Shown: in pieces, positions 22,640 to 34,262 of the stretch | Numbering within the stretch: the first letter of the stretch is position 1 | Layout: each line of letters starts with the position of its first letter | NCBI GenBank assembly: GCA_963682175.1 | Contig: OY821791.1 | Coordinates: 28,828,326 to 28,892,325, forward strand | Direction: 5' to 3' | Source of the DNA: Triglochin maritima | Lineage: Eukaryota > Streptophyta > Magnoliopsida > Alismatales > Juncaginaceae | DNA: 64,000 bases | Notes under the pieces: model-generated | What the model was told of the DNA's origin: nothing | What the model saw: only the letters and a program-made list of their open reading frames with translations | The model's database searches: none | Translations under genes and position numbers: made by a program

Positions 22640-24551
22640 TGTAATAACCTAATCTAAAACACCTTAATTAACTAACCTAAACCTAATTAACCTAAGTAAG
22701 CCTTGATTAGGGAAGCATGAGGTGGCTTGTTTTGATTTGAAGTTTAAGAGGTGGATTGAAGATAAACTTGGATGTTACTATAAATAAGAGGGAGAGGGTT
22801 AATTGAAACGTTTCTTGGTCATTTTGATTCTCCAGAGCGTGAGAGAGGCGATTTTTGGTGAAGAAGAAGAAGGAGAGAAGAAGAGGAAGAGGAGAAGAAG
22901 AAGAAGAAGAAGAAGTGGGTTGAGGTTGCCAAAGCTTGGGAGGCTTCCACAACCGTCAAAAAGGTATGCCAAATCTTCAATATAACTCACTTGTGCCTTG
23001 TGAGTGTTGGGGATCGACGTTGGTATCGAATTCCCCGTCGGAATTCAACCAATTCAGAGGTTGAAGACGACGATCGGTCGACCGGTGCCTGTGGGCAGTC
23101 GACCGATCCTATTATTATATTGATGTTTACCCGCGAACGGTCGAACGATGTCTTAGGACGGTCGACCGTTATGCCAGATTTGTGCGGGAAAAAGGGGTGT
23201 TGCTGTTATCGGTCGAACGGGACCACTTAGCCGGTCGACCGAATAACGATGAGAATGGGTCGGTTGGGGATTTTGACTTATCAAACGGTCGAACGTCCTT
23301 TACCTTGTTCGACCGATCCATTCGATGCTAAGTCGGTTTGGAGCTTTGACCATCAAAACGGTCGACCGCTCTTTAACTCTCGGTCGACCGACTGAGCATT
23401 TAATTAAGCGGTAGAGTGCTTGTGTTGATTCGGTCGAACTGTATTTCAGTTCCGGTCGACCGAACGAGACTTGGGCAAAATATTGAAATCCCTGTTATCG
23501 GTTGAACGACCCCTTGGTTCGACCGGTCGGATATATATATTATATAAAATTGTATAGCGTAGACCATCCAAACGGTCGACCGCTAGATGACTTTTGTTCG
23601 ACCGATTGGTCGGTAATTCGGTTGGCGTGGTTCGACCGGTAGACTTGTTTGTACAGTACTGTGTACTGTGTGGGGGACCGGTCGACCGGTGTGCTTTTAG
23701 CGGTCGACCGATCTGCCGCAGGTTGGTGGATTTATCCACACGCGATCCGTCGATGTCAGGTCGACTACCGGCTCCGAGGCGACGGTTGATTACCGGCTTT
23801 GAGAGCTACGGATTTCACCTTCGACGAAGGCGTATTATTGTTGTACTTTTTCCTCTCTTACCGAGCGGGGTGTGAGGGATGTGTACCGTAAACCTTGGAC
23901 TGTTTGCGAGGGTTTAGCGGTAGGCCGAGGATGTTCCGGCAGGGTGCGCGCTAGGCGACTCTTGGGGGAGCAGTGGCTGTCGTCTGACCCGAGTTGTGTA
24001 TTCGGCGGGCTGACTCGCTCCTTGGGTGCGGCGTGTACCGGGGGTTCCTTCCTGCACTTTTTGGGAGCAGTGGTGTCGACTGACCCTTGTGAGGCAGCGA
24101 TGGACTGACTTGACCCTAGTGGCAGGAGTGGTTCAGTGCCGCGGAGGCGGTGAGGGCATTATTGTGGGCCCGAGGCGGATGATCATGTGCATAGCATTGC
24201 ATTGTCTTTAATTCCTTTTTATATTTTTAGGAGGTTTGGTATACGGGGTTCCTGCAGGGAACTCAGGCATGTTTGTTGTTGCATTTCAGGTAGCGAGTAG
24301 GGTTAGAGGTTGAGGTGGTGACCGAGGACGGTGCCCCCGAGATCAGATACTGTAGTTGTCAGTCTCTTCCTTTTGAGGTGATTACATATTGTGTAGCTTT
24401 TGTCGTAATCACAGTCAGTTTGTATATTTGACTTCCACGTGTATCATATTTATATTATATATGTTGGTTTGTTTCCCGTGACGTGCCCAGTGTTGACCGT
24501 TGACGGTCTTCATTATTGTTTAAATTTTCCGCTGTTTTCGGGTACGTTACA
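22640..24551 (+). repeat. 5' LTR of the chromovirus
   Basis: It runs TGTAATAACC to GTTACA. TATAAATA at 22779-22786 lies only ~140 bp in, so U3 is very short and R-U5 is about 1.7 kb. A GA-rich tract (22858-22915) and an array of CGGTCGACCG palindromes and half-sites (23073-23735) therefore fall in the transcribed leader. The short Arg-rich open frames here are artefacts of the GA tract. Confidence 0.95.
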
Positions 24552-24567
24552 ATTTGGTATCAGAGCG
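24552..24567 (+). other. Primer binding site of the chromovirus
   Basis: ATTTGGTATCAGAGCG follows the LTR end GTTACA and fits initiator-Met tRNA priming. Confidence 0.85.
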
Positions 24568-24674
24568 TTGCTCTCGGCGTACTTGTCCAAAGAAACCACC
24601 TTTGAGTTAGGAGTTAGGTCTAGAGGATCATGCATGCACAGATTATATTGATATTGTCTTGTTTCCTTTGGCAG

Positions 24675-27600
24675 ATGCCTCCTAGACGGGGGAAGGCGGT
24701 TGCCCATACTCGCGGTGAGAGTGAGACTGCGAGGGATGAGGCTTGGGAGGATGAGCGTCGGACGTTGTTCGATACGTTCGGACGTCTGACAGAGATGCTA
24801 CAGCAGCAGACGGCACAGACTGGGCAGACGGGGACTGGCGCTATGCATGACCGGTTTATGCGCCAGCATCCGCCTACCTTTCTGGGGCAGTACGACGCAG
24901 AGGCTGCAGAGGAGTGGATCTTCACGATGCAGAAGATCTTCAGTGCTATTGGTTGTCCTCCAGAGGCGAGAGTGGGCCTGGCTACATATGTTTTGGGCGG
25001 TGCTGCGTCCAACTGGTGGAGGTCTACATCTGCAGTGGTGTTTGCGGACAGAGATGATATAGCCTGGGAGGAGTTCGTTGGCGAGTTCAACGAGCAGTAT
25101 TTTCCGCAGCATGTCCAGGATGCGAAGAGGGAGGAGTTTCTGAGTCTTCAGCAGGGAGACATGACCTTGGCAGGCTACATCGGGAAGTTCAACGCCCTTG
25201 AGCGTTACTGTCCCGAGATGTATGTTACACAGGAGCAGAGGGCTGGGAAGTTCGTCCGGGGGCTCCGGAAGCAGTTGAGGACGAAGGTGCTGACACACAT
25301 GCCGAGCACGTTGGCCGATGCAGTGAAGAGTGCCTCTGTTCTTGATCGTGACTACAGGGAGAACTACCAGGATGAGAGGAGGCCATCAGGTAGGTTCTCT
25401 GGGAGGCCAGGAGGTCAGACTGGAGGGAATCCGGGCAAGAGGCCCCGATACGAGGGAGCAGGAGTTGCAGTACCACGACCTGAGCCTTGTAGTACTTGTG
25501 GGAGGTTTCACTCTGGGCCGTGCTTCACCCCCGGAGCATGTCATGGTTGTGGCCAGATGGGTCACTTTATCAGGAGCTGTCCGAGCCGAGGAGCTGGGCC
25601 GAGCAGACCACCGGGTTTACCCGCACCAGGCAGAGGAGGAGGCGGAGGTAGACCACCTTTCCGACCACAGCAGGGGCAGCGCACTGGCAGAGTTTTCACC
25701 ATCCAGGCAGAGGAGGCTCGGGATGGAGGCGCTGTCGTGGAAGGTACACTTCTTGTCGCAGGTTCAGTAGCTAGGGTGTTATTTGATTGTGGCGCGACAC
25801 ACTCGTTCATCTCAGAGCGATTTGCGGGAGTGTTGGGTTGTACCCTTGCGATGTTGACTGCCACTTTGGAGGTCAGCACACCCCTGGGTCTGGTGGGCAC
25901 TGTGGGGAGATTTGTCCCCGGCGCCACGGTTGTTTCGGGAGATCAGGAGTTTCCGGCAGACCTGGTCTTGCTACCGATGGAGGACTTTGATGTCATACTT
26001 GGGATGGATTGGCTGTCCCGATATGATGTTCGAGTCTTGTGCCGTGAGAAGAAGATTTTGATCCCGAGGAAGGGTTTGCCTGATATGCTGATTAGAGGGA
26101 TCAGAAACAGAGGGGGTCGCATTATTGTATCTGTTGTGAGAGCTCAGAGACTGTTACAGCAGGGATGTACAGCATTTCTGGCGACACTTGTGGTTGCGGA
26201 GGCAGAGTCCCAGAGGCTAGAGGACATTGAGGTGGTGCAGGAGTTCGCAGATGTTTTTCTAGCGGAGATTCCAGGTTTACCACCACACCGAGAGTTGGAG
26301 TTCGGCATTGAGTTGGTAGCCGGCACTACACCACAGTCGAAGGCTCCATACCGGATGGCACCTGCTGAGTTGACAGAGTTGAAGAAGCAGTTGCAGGAGT
26401 TGATGGACTCTGGATTTATCAGACCGAGCGTCTTGCCTTGGGGTGCACCAGTTTTGTTTGTGAAGAAGAAGGACGGATCCTTGAGGATGTGCATAGACTA
26501 CAGGATGCTGAACCAGGTGACGGTGAAGAATAGGTATCCCTTACCTAGGATCGAGGACCTCTTTGACCAGCTGCAGTCAGCGAAGGTTTTCTCGAAGATT
26601 GACCTGCGTTCAGGATATCACCAGTTGAGGATCCGAGATGAGGACATCCAGAAGACAGCTTTTAGGACGAGATATGGACACTATGAGTTCCTGGTGATGC
26701 CATTTGGATTGACGAATGCTCCGGCAGCATTCATGGATCTGATGCACCGGACGTTCAGGCAGTATATTGATATATTTGTGATTGTCTTCGTGGATGACAT
26801 CTTGATCTATTCACCAGATGTGGAGCAGCACAGAGAGCATCTGAGGATTGTACTCAGCATCTTGAGGGCTCAGCAGTTATATGCTAAGTTCTCAAAGTGT
26901 GAGTTTTGGTTGGACAGAGTGGCATTCCTCGGACACATTGTATCGGTAGAGGGGATATCAGTGGATCCGGCGAAGGTAGAGGCAGTGACACAGTGGAGGA
27001 CCCCTACGAGCGTGACGGAGATTAGGAGCTTTGTTGGACTGGCGGGTTATTACCGTCGCTTCATCAAAGACTTCTCGAGATTGGCAGCACCACTGACGGC
27101 TCTGACGCAGAAGGGAGTCACTTTTGTTTGGTCGCAGAAGTGCGAGGACAGCTTTCAGGAGCTGAAGAGACTGTTGACCACAGCACCAGTTTTATCATTG
27201 CCGAGTGGCACGGGTGGATTCGTGATTTATAGCGACGCTTCAGGTGTTGGCTTAGGATGTGTACTTATGCAGCACGGGAGGGTGATCGCATACGCATCCA
27301 GACAGCTGAAGGTCCATGAGAGGAATTACCCGACACATGATTTGGAGTTAGCAGCAGTGGTTCATGCACTGAAGACCTGGAGACACTATCTTTATGGCGA
27401 GCAGTTCGAGGTGTTTACAGATCATCAGAGTCTGAAGTACCTGTTCTCGCAGAAGGAGCTGAACATGAGGCAGCGCAGATGGCTTGAGTTCATTAAGGAC
27501 TATGACTTCACTATCTCTTACCATCCGGGGAAGGCGAACACAGTTGCAGACGCTTTGAGCCGGAAGGTGGAAGTATCAGTAGCAGGCCTATGCATTCAGG

Positions 27601-28169
27601 AGTGGAGACTGCTAGAGTCCTTGGCAGAGTGGAGGCCATTTGCTGATAGCTCTGAGGGCGCAGTGATTGCCGAATTGAGAGTAGAGCCTCAGACAGTATC
27701 AGCAGTGATTCGTGCTCAGACTACAGATGAGGAGTTGAGCAGTTTGTTACAGTTAGCTGCCAGAGATGGGTCAGACTTCAGAGTTGGAGTGGACGGAGGT
27801 CTGAGATTCAGCGACCGTATCTGGGTGCCGAAGACAGAGGACCTGAGACATGATATCATGGAGGAGGCACACAGATCGAGATATTCCATTCATCCAGGGA
27901 GCACCAAGATGTACAAAGACCTGCAGCGGAACTTCTGGTGGCGAGGTATGAAGAAGGACGTTGCAGACTTCGTGTCGAGGTGTTTGGTCTGTCAGCAGGT
28001 GAAGATCGAGCACCAGAGACCAGCAGGGCAGATGCAGAGGATTGAGTTGCCCGAGTGGAAGTGGGAGCACGTGACGATGGATTTTGTTACCGAAGACACG
28101 GAGATTCCACGATGCGATTTGGGTTATAGTCGATCGACTGACCAAGTCGGCGCATTTCTTAGCTATTAA
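24675..28169 (+). pseudogene. Chromovirus gag-pol (5' part, frameshifted in integrase)
   Basis: The start MPPRRGK at 24675 is preferred over the upstream in-frame ATG at 24630 because it matches the usual gag start. Gag occupies residues 1-270, with a zinc knuckle [14 protein letters not shown] near 285-298. The protease motif FDCGATHSF near 369 has Cys where Ser or Thr is usual after the catalytic Asp. RT has FVDDILIY near 704. RNase H has IYSDASG near 850. The integrase zinc region has HPGSTK...CLVCQQ (about 1075-1110). The frame is lost near 28090 just inside the integrase core, where a short loss next to TTACCG shifts the reading. It therefore ends in 25 unrelated codons. Confidence 0.88.
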
Positions 28170-29109
28170 GACCACTCTTGCTCTGGAGGGTCTAGCTAAG
28201 TTATATATTGATGAGATTGTCAGACTTCATGGCGTACCAGTCAGTATCATTTCAGACAGAGATCCCAGATTCACTTCGAGATTTTGGGAGAGTCTACACA
28301 GAGCGTTGGGGACACGTCTGAAGTTTAGTACAGCTTTTCATCCGCAGACAGATGGCCAGTCAGAGCGGACGATACAGACATTGGAGGACATGCTGAGAGC
28401 GTGCACACTTGACTGGGCAGGGCATTGGGATGAGCATTTGCCGTTGATCGAGTTCGCCTACAACAACAGCTACCACTCGAGTATTGGGATGGCACCATAT
28501 GAGGCATTATACGGGAGACCGTGTAGATCGCCGGTATGCTGGAGTGATGTGGGCGAGAGACAGCTAGTTGGACCTGACATTATCCAGTTGTATTCAGAGA
28601 AGGTCGACGTGATTCGGAGACGACTAGCTACGGCGCAGAGCAGGCAGAAGAGTTATGCTGATACGCGGAGACGTGAGCTGACTTTTGATGTAGGAGATCA
28701 TGTCTTCCTGAAGATCTCGCCTTCCAGAGGGGTGATGAGATTCGGGAAGAAGGGGAAGCTGAGTCCGAGATATGTTGGACCGTTTGAGATATTGGATCGG
28801 GTTGGTGAGGTGGCGTATAGGATTGCTTTACCGCCACAGTTTGCAGGACTTCACAACGTCTTCCATGTTTCTATGTTGAGGAAGTACGTGGCCGATCCAG
28901 CTCATGTGATAGAGATATCAGTACCGGAGATCCAGCAGGATTTGTCATTAGATGAGAGACCAGTTGAGATTGTGGATCAGATGGTACATCAGCTCAGGAG
29001 GAGAGCGATTCCGATGGTGAAGGTCAGGTGGCAGCATCACACTGACAGAGAGGCTACCTGGGAGATCGAGGAGGATGTCAGGAAGCAGTATCCAGAGTTG
29101 TTTCGGTAA
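28084..29109 (+). pseudogene. Chromovirus integrase core and chromodomain (shifted frame)
   Basis: It continues the integrase in another frame: [16 protein letters not shown], catalytic D in ISDRDPRF, E in DGQSERTIQ. A GPY/F-type region (YVGPFEILDRVG) follows, then a C-terminal chromodomain ending VKVRWQHHTDREATWEIEED, which directs integration to heterochromatin in this family. It has no own start and would need the upstream frame. Otherwise free of stops to TAA at 29107. Confidence 0.88.
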
Positions 29110-29158
29110 GTTACTTGTTTCGAATTTCGCGGACGAAATTCTTTTAAGGAGGGTAGAT

Positions 29159-31070
29159 TGTAATAACCTAATCTAAAACACCTTAATTAACTAACCTAAA
29201 CCTAATTAACCTAAGTAAGCCTTGATTAGGGAAGCATGAGGTGGCTTGTTTTGATTTGAAGTTTAAGAGGTGGATTGAAGATAAACTTGGATGTTACTAT
29301 AAATAAGAGGGAGAGGGTTAATTGAAACGTTTCTTGGTCATTTTGATTCTCCAGAGCGTGAGAGAGGCGATTTTTGGTGAAGAAGAAGAAGGAGAGAAGA
29401 AGAGGAAGAGGAGAAGAAGAAGAAGAAGAAGAAGTGGGTTGAGGTTGCCAAAGCTTGGGAGGCTTCCACAACCGTCAAAAAGGTATGCCAAATCTTCAAT
29501 ATAACTCACTTGTGCCTTGTGAGTGTTGGGGATCGACGTTGGTATCGAATTCCCCGTCGGAATTCAACCAATTCAGAGGTTGAAGACGACGATCGGTCGA
29601 CCGGTGCCTGTGGGCAGTCGACCGATCCTATTATTATATTGATGTTTACCCGCGAACGGTCGAACGATGTCTTAGGACGGTCGACCGTTATGCCAGATTT
29701 GTGCGGGAAAAAGGGGTGTTGCTGTTATCGGTCGAACGGGACCACTTAGCCGGTCGACCGAATAACGATGAGAATGGGTCGGTTGGGGATTTTGACTTAT
29801 CAAACGGTCGAACGTCCTTTACCTTGTTCGACCGATCCATTCGATGCTAAGTCGGTTGGGAGCTTTGACCATCAAAATGGTCGACCGCTCTTTAACTCTC
29901 GGTCGACCGACTGAGCATTTAATTAAGCGGTAGAGTGCTTGTGTTGATTCGGTCGAACTGTATTTCAGTTCCGGTCGACCGAACGAGACTTGGGCAAAAT
30001 ATTGAAATCCCTGTTATCGGTTGAACGACCCGTTGGTTCGACCGGTCGGATATATATATTATATAAAATTGTATAGCGTAGACCATCCAAACGGTCGACC
30101 GCTAGATGACTTTTGTTCGACCGATTGGTCGGTAATTCGGTTGGCGTGGTTCTACCGGTAGACTTGTTTGTACAGTACTGTGTACTGTGTGGGGGACCGG
30201 TCGACCGGTGTGCTTTTAGCGGTCGACCGATCTGCCGCAGGTTGGTGGATTTATCCACACGCGATCCGTCGATGTCAGGTCGACTACCGGCTCCGAGGCG
30301 ACGGTTGATTACCGGCTTTGAGAGCTACGGATTTCACCTTCGACGAAGGCGTATTATTGTTGTACTTTTTCCTCTCTTACCGAGCGGGGTGTGAGGGATG
30401 TGTACCGTAAACCTTGGGCTGTTTGCGAGGGTTTAGCGGTAGGCCGAGGATGTTCCGGCAGGGTGCGCGCTAGGCGACTCTTGGGGGAGCAGTGGCTGTC
30501 GTCTGACCCGAGTTGTGTATTCGGCGGGCTGACTCGCTCCTTGGGTGCGGCGTGTACCGGGGGTTCCTTCCTGCACTTTTTGGGAGCAGTGGTGTCGACT
30601 GACCCTTGTGAGGCAGCGATGGACTGACTTGACCCTAGTGGCAGGAGTGGTTCAGTGCCGCGGAGGCGGTGAGGGCATTATTGTGGGCCCGAGGCGGATG
30701 ATCATGTGCATAGCATTGCATTGTCTTTAATTCCTTTTTATATTTTTAGGAGGTTTGGTATACGGGGTTCCTGCAGGGAACTCAGGCATGTTTGTTGTTG
30801 CATTTCAGGTAGCGAGCAGGGTTAGAGGTTGAGGTGGTGACCGAGGACGGTGCCCCCGAGATCAGATACTGTAGTTGTCAGTCTCTTCCTTTTGAGGTGA
30901 TTACATATTGTGTAGCTTTTGTCGTAATCACGGTCAGTTTGTATATTTGACTTCCACGTGTATCATATTTATATTATATATGTTGGTTTGTTTCCCGTGA
31001 CGTGCCCAGTGTTGACCGTTGACGGTCTTCATTATTGTTTAAATTTTCCGCTGTTTTCGGGTACGTTACA
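29159..31070 (+). repeat. 3' LTR of the chromovirus
   Basis: Same length as the 5' LTR. Visible substitutions include those near 29857, 29878, 30032, 30154, 30418, 30818 and 30932. It ends GTTACA at 31070, followed by the target duplication TATAG. Confidence 0.95.
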
Positions 31071-31200
31071 TATAGACTTTGATGAAACTTATGCCCCCGT
31101 CGCTCGAATGGAAGCCATTAGCATGTTATTAGCATATGCATCTTACATGAACATAAAATTATTTCAAACGGATGTTAAAAGTGTTTTCCTAAATGGCTTT
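31071..31200 (+). pseudogene. Copia-1 pol, part 2: RT core start
   Basis: It reads DFDETYAPVARMEAI and FQTDVKSVFLNGF, the conserved beginning of a copia RT palm. It is bounded on the left by the chromovirus and on the right, after GGCTTT, by Athila-1. The reading continues exactly at 57201. Confidence 0.92.
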
Positions 31201-32592
31201 TGATTGATCGTTTTATATTAACCGCAAGTGCACGGCCGCGTTGAAGCGGTGGCAAATACAGGTCGTCCACTGGGAGGTGTGTCGACAATCGGTTTGTTCG
31301 AAGGTGAGTGGTAAAAGAAGGAGAGAAAGATGGATTACACTACACTACACTAATCTAAACTAGTAAACTAACAAAGCTGAAATGAAATCACTAACAAACT
31401 AAGCTAAACAACTATTGAAGAAGATAAAACCTCAGGAATGAAAACCCCTAAGGGGTGGAGTGTGTGTGTGCACATGAAATAAGTGTGGTGTTGAATGCAT
31501 ACAATAAGCTCAAGTTAGTTAGTGTTTGTTAATGCATAAGAGGTACCTAATGGCAAAACATATCATTTACAACACTAAAACTAATGTGATTAATATGAGC
31601 AATGCAGGGTTGTTATTAAGAACATAACAAGCATGAAGTGTACCTAACTATGGCAGAAACCATCAAGTAAAGTCCTTATTAATTCAAGCAAGCATACTAA
31701 TATTTCTCACAAACATTTATATCAAGCATTCATACCATCTACATAACATGTACAGACATCTACTCCACCCCCAAAGGGGATGGAACTACTAACACATATT
31801 TAAACTAACTACTCTAACAAAATGAAGCATTATACTGAAATGAAACTACACTAATCAAGCAAGAAATATTAAAGAAGCATAAAACAAAACAAGCACCAAA
31901 GCAAACACATTAAAGGAAATTAACTAAGCAAGAATTAACAAGCTAATGAAAACATCTATTATTAACTCACTCAAATTACAAGCAGCCCTTCCTCCACCAG
32001 AGTTTTGCTTCAAGGCTTCACTCTGAGTAGGGAAGATGGCCACCAAAGAGGGAGATGAATACAATGGAAGGTGAAGAGTTCTATTTATAAGCATGGAAAA
32101 AGCTAATCCGGGACAATCGCCCGATGTGGGACTAAACCAATACCAAAAGCCTAAACAAACATTAATACAAGTCCAGGAGAAATCTTAGCGGATCAAGGAT
32201 GATCCAGACCACCAATTCGCGGTCTATAAGATCCAGATTTGTCTGCTTTTTGTGTTGGGCTTTGCTTGAAGTATTTCTTGGTCTTGGATGCTTCTACTTG
32301 GTTTCTTGGAGCTCCGACCCGAATCGAATTGACAAAATACTCCCCATGATGGTGTGGAGTTTCCTGTTTTGCTCTTAGGTCCTTCTGTCTTACGATCATG
32401 TCCTTCTGTCTTGCATCTTGGTCCCCAGGTCTCACAATTAAGTCATTTTTCCTGCTTTTGGGTCCTTTCACGACTCTTCTCTTCAAACCTCTTTATTTCT
32501 GAAAACTAAACATAAAACTCGTCACGTAGCATTGCTTAGGTGTAAGATAATGGATATAAGATACAAATATAAGCATGAAATGATGTCAATCA
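31201..32592 (-). repeat. 3' LTR of Athila-1
   Basis: 1392 bp, closely similar to the right copy once the solo-LTR insertion there is removed. On the minus strand TATAAATAG lies near 32096. A degenerate palindrome AGACCACCAATTCGCGGTCT sits near 32206-32225, where the other copy has a perfect one. The adjacent purine tract reads TAGGTGTGGGGGTATT on the minus strand (32593-32608). Confidence 0.92.
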
Positions 32593-34262
32593 AATACCCC
32601 CACACCTAAGTTTTTGCTAGTCCCGAGCAAAACAAAGAAAGAGAAAAGCAAACGAAAAACAAAAAATCCTAACTCACTTTCGTAGGAATCACGGTTGCAC
32701 TTAGCATGTGCAACAAGCCCTTAACCTCCTTGTTGCCAAAGAGGAGGAGTGTTGTCTCCTGAGGGTTTTCAGCGGATATACCCACAAAATCCGAACAAGA
32801 TGCATTATTCAATCTAGACACTCGACTCGTTGGAAATATTTTGTCGATCATGGGATGAGGTAATCCTACGGGCCGACTCTATATAGGTAATCAGTCCACA
32901 CACCTAGCCTAATGAACCATTTGTGCAAGTTAAATAAGGAATTAAGTGAAAGACATGGACAACCTCAACATCCTAAAGTGATAAAAAGTGTAAGGTTCAT
33001 TAAGGTTCTTATTTGCATTACCATTTTTGTTTTCTTTTTGTTTCTTTTCTCATTTTTATTATTTTTTCTTTTTATTAGTTGGAGCTTCATTCTCCCAGGG
33101 TCAGGTTTCGTGCATCATTTCCCATGAGGACTTACACTATCACGTACACCTTTCCCCAAATCTCCACATAGGGCAATCCCTACCACCCGTGTAACGAGAG
33201 TTCGGTCGGCGCATCCCAAGTCAGATGACTCGAAAGCACCAGGCACAAAGTCCCCTCAGACCTACTTTCCCGAGTGATAGGATCCATGCGAGAAGAGAGA
33301 ACACCTACTCACTTATTTCTTATCTACACATGAACCAAAACCCCTACACTTAATGTCTCACAACAAGATTTAAAGGGTCTTTGACTACAACAAACTTCCT
33401 TAAATTAACAAACACGAATTATTGACTCACTAGGTTCAGGGTGGACTTCTTTAATTCTTTGAGTACTGAAACCCTATGATTACTCGCCCCCCGAAGGAAG
33501 ACCGGGGTGCATCCTAACGACTCGATAAATCCTAAAGCCACTGTACTAGATATCCTAATGCATCAAGTTCAAGACAATTTTGGAAGCTTTCTTTTTTACT
33601 TTGCCTCTCAACAGTTTTGCACATGCAAAACACACGCAAAACCCACAAAACATTTTCCTTCGCAAACACATGAAGATTTTGAAAGAAATGTGAAAATGTT
33701 GAAGCACTAGGCAAGCAAAAGAAGACAAATCACCCAAGGATCATGGCAAACAGATATATCGATATTAAATGCAACACACAAACCGACCCTAACAATGCAA
33801 ACAAAAGAAAACAAAATCAAAAGAAAAGACTTGACTATGTACACACGTAAAATACCCCCCACACCTACTTCATGCATTGTCCTCAATGAATGCGAGCAAG
33901 ATACTACATGGATTTATGCATGAAAAAGGAAAGATCTCACCAACATGAAGCGCAAAAGGAAGTTCAATGTTATGTTGATGGACAAAAACCCGAATTTCCT
34001 CAAAACCTGTGAGATGCTAAAGAAGGGATACAAATACGTGAAAGAAATGAGGCCCAAATTCTCAAGGGTTGGAGCCCACAACAATCGATGCTCACTGAAG
34101 GAGTCTTCTTTTCTTCTTCTTCTTCTTTTTTTTAACAAACATGAAAGGTCAACCACTCATGCAGGAGCATGAATGGTTGAGTGCGAGGGAGGTTCATGAA
34201 AGAACATGACCTCCTCGACTTCGGCTGGTGCCCCCTCCAAGTAGGGTTTGAGACGTTGTCCA
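32593..34262 (-). other. Athila-1 3' non-coding region between pol and LTR
   Basis: No coding sequence recognised. Two purine-rich GGTGTGGGGG blocks (minus strand; near 32600 and 33850) bracket about 1.25 kb. The one near 33850 is joined to the ATTGAGGACAATGCATGA block that habitually follows pol in Athila/Tat elements. Some of these elements encode an env-like ORF in this interval; here no frame above 80 codons is convincing. Confidence 0.6.

Larger units (their letters stand above)
22640..31070 (+). mobile_element. Tekay/Del-type chromovirus (Ty3/gypsy) inserted in copia-1 pol
   Basis: LTRs 22640-24551 and 29159-31070 are both 1912 bp and differ at only about seven positions by eye. The target duplication TATAG lies at 22635-22639 and 31071-31075. 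The order gag-PR-RT-RH-IN-chromodomain, the PBS GGTATCAGAGCG and the GGACGAAATTC...AAGGAGGGTAGAT tract before the 3' LTR are typical of the Tekay/Del lineage. Insertion is recent on LTR identity, but pol carries a frameshift. Confidence 0.93.

Noticed and set aside
22803..22985. Arg-rich 60-codon frame (again at 29322-29504)
   Set aside because: Encoded by the GA-rich tract in both chromovirus LTRs; LTR leader sequence, not a gene.
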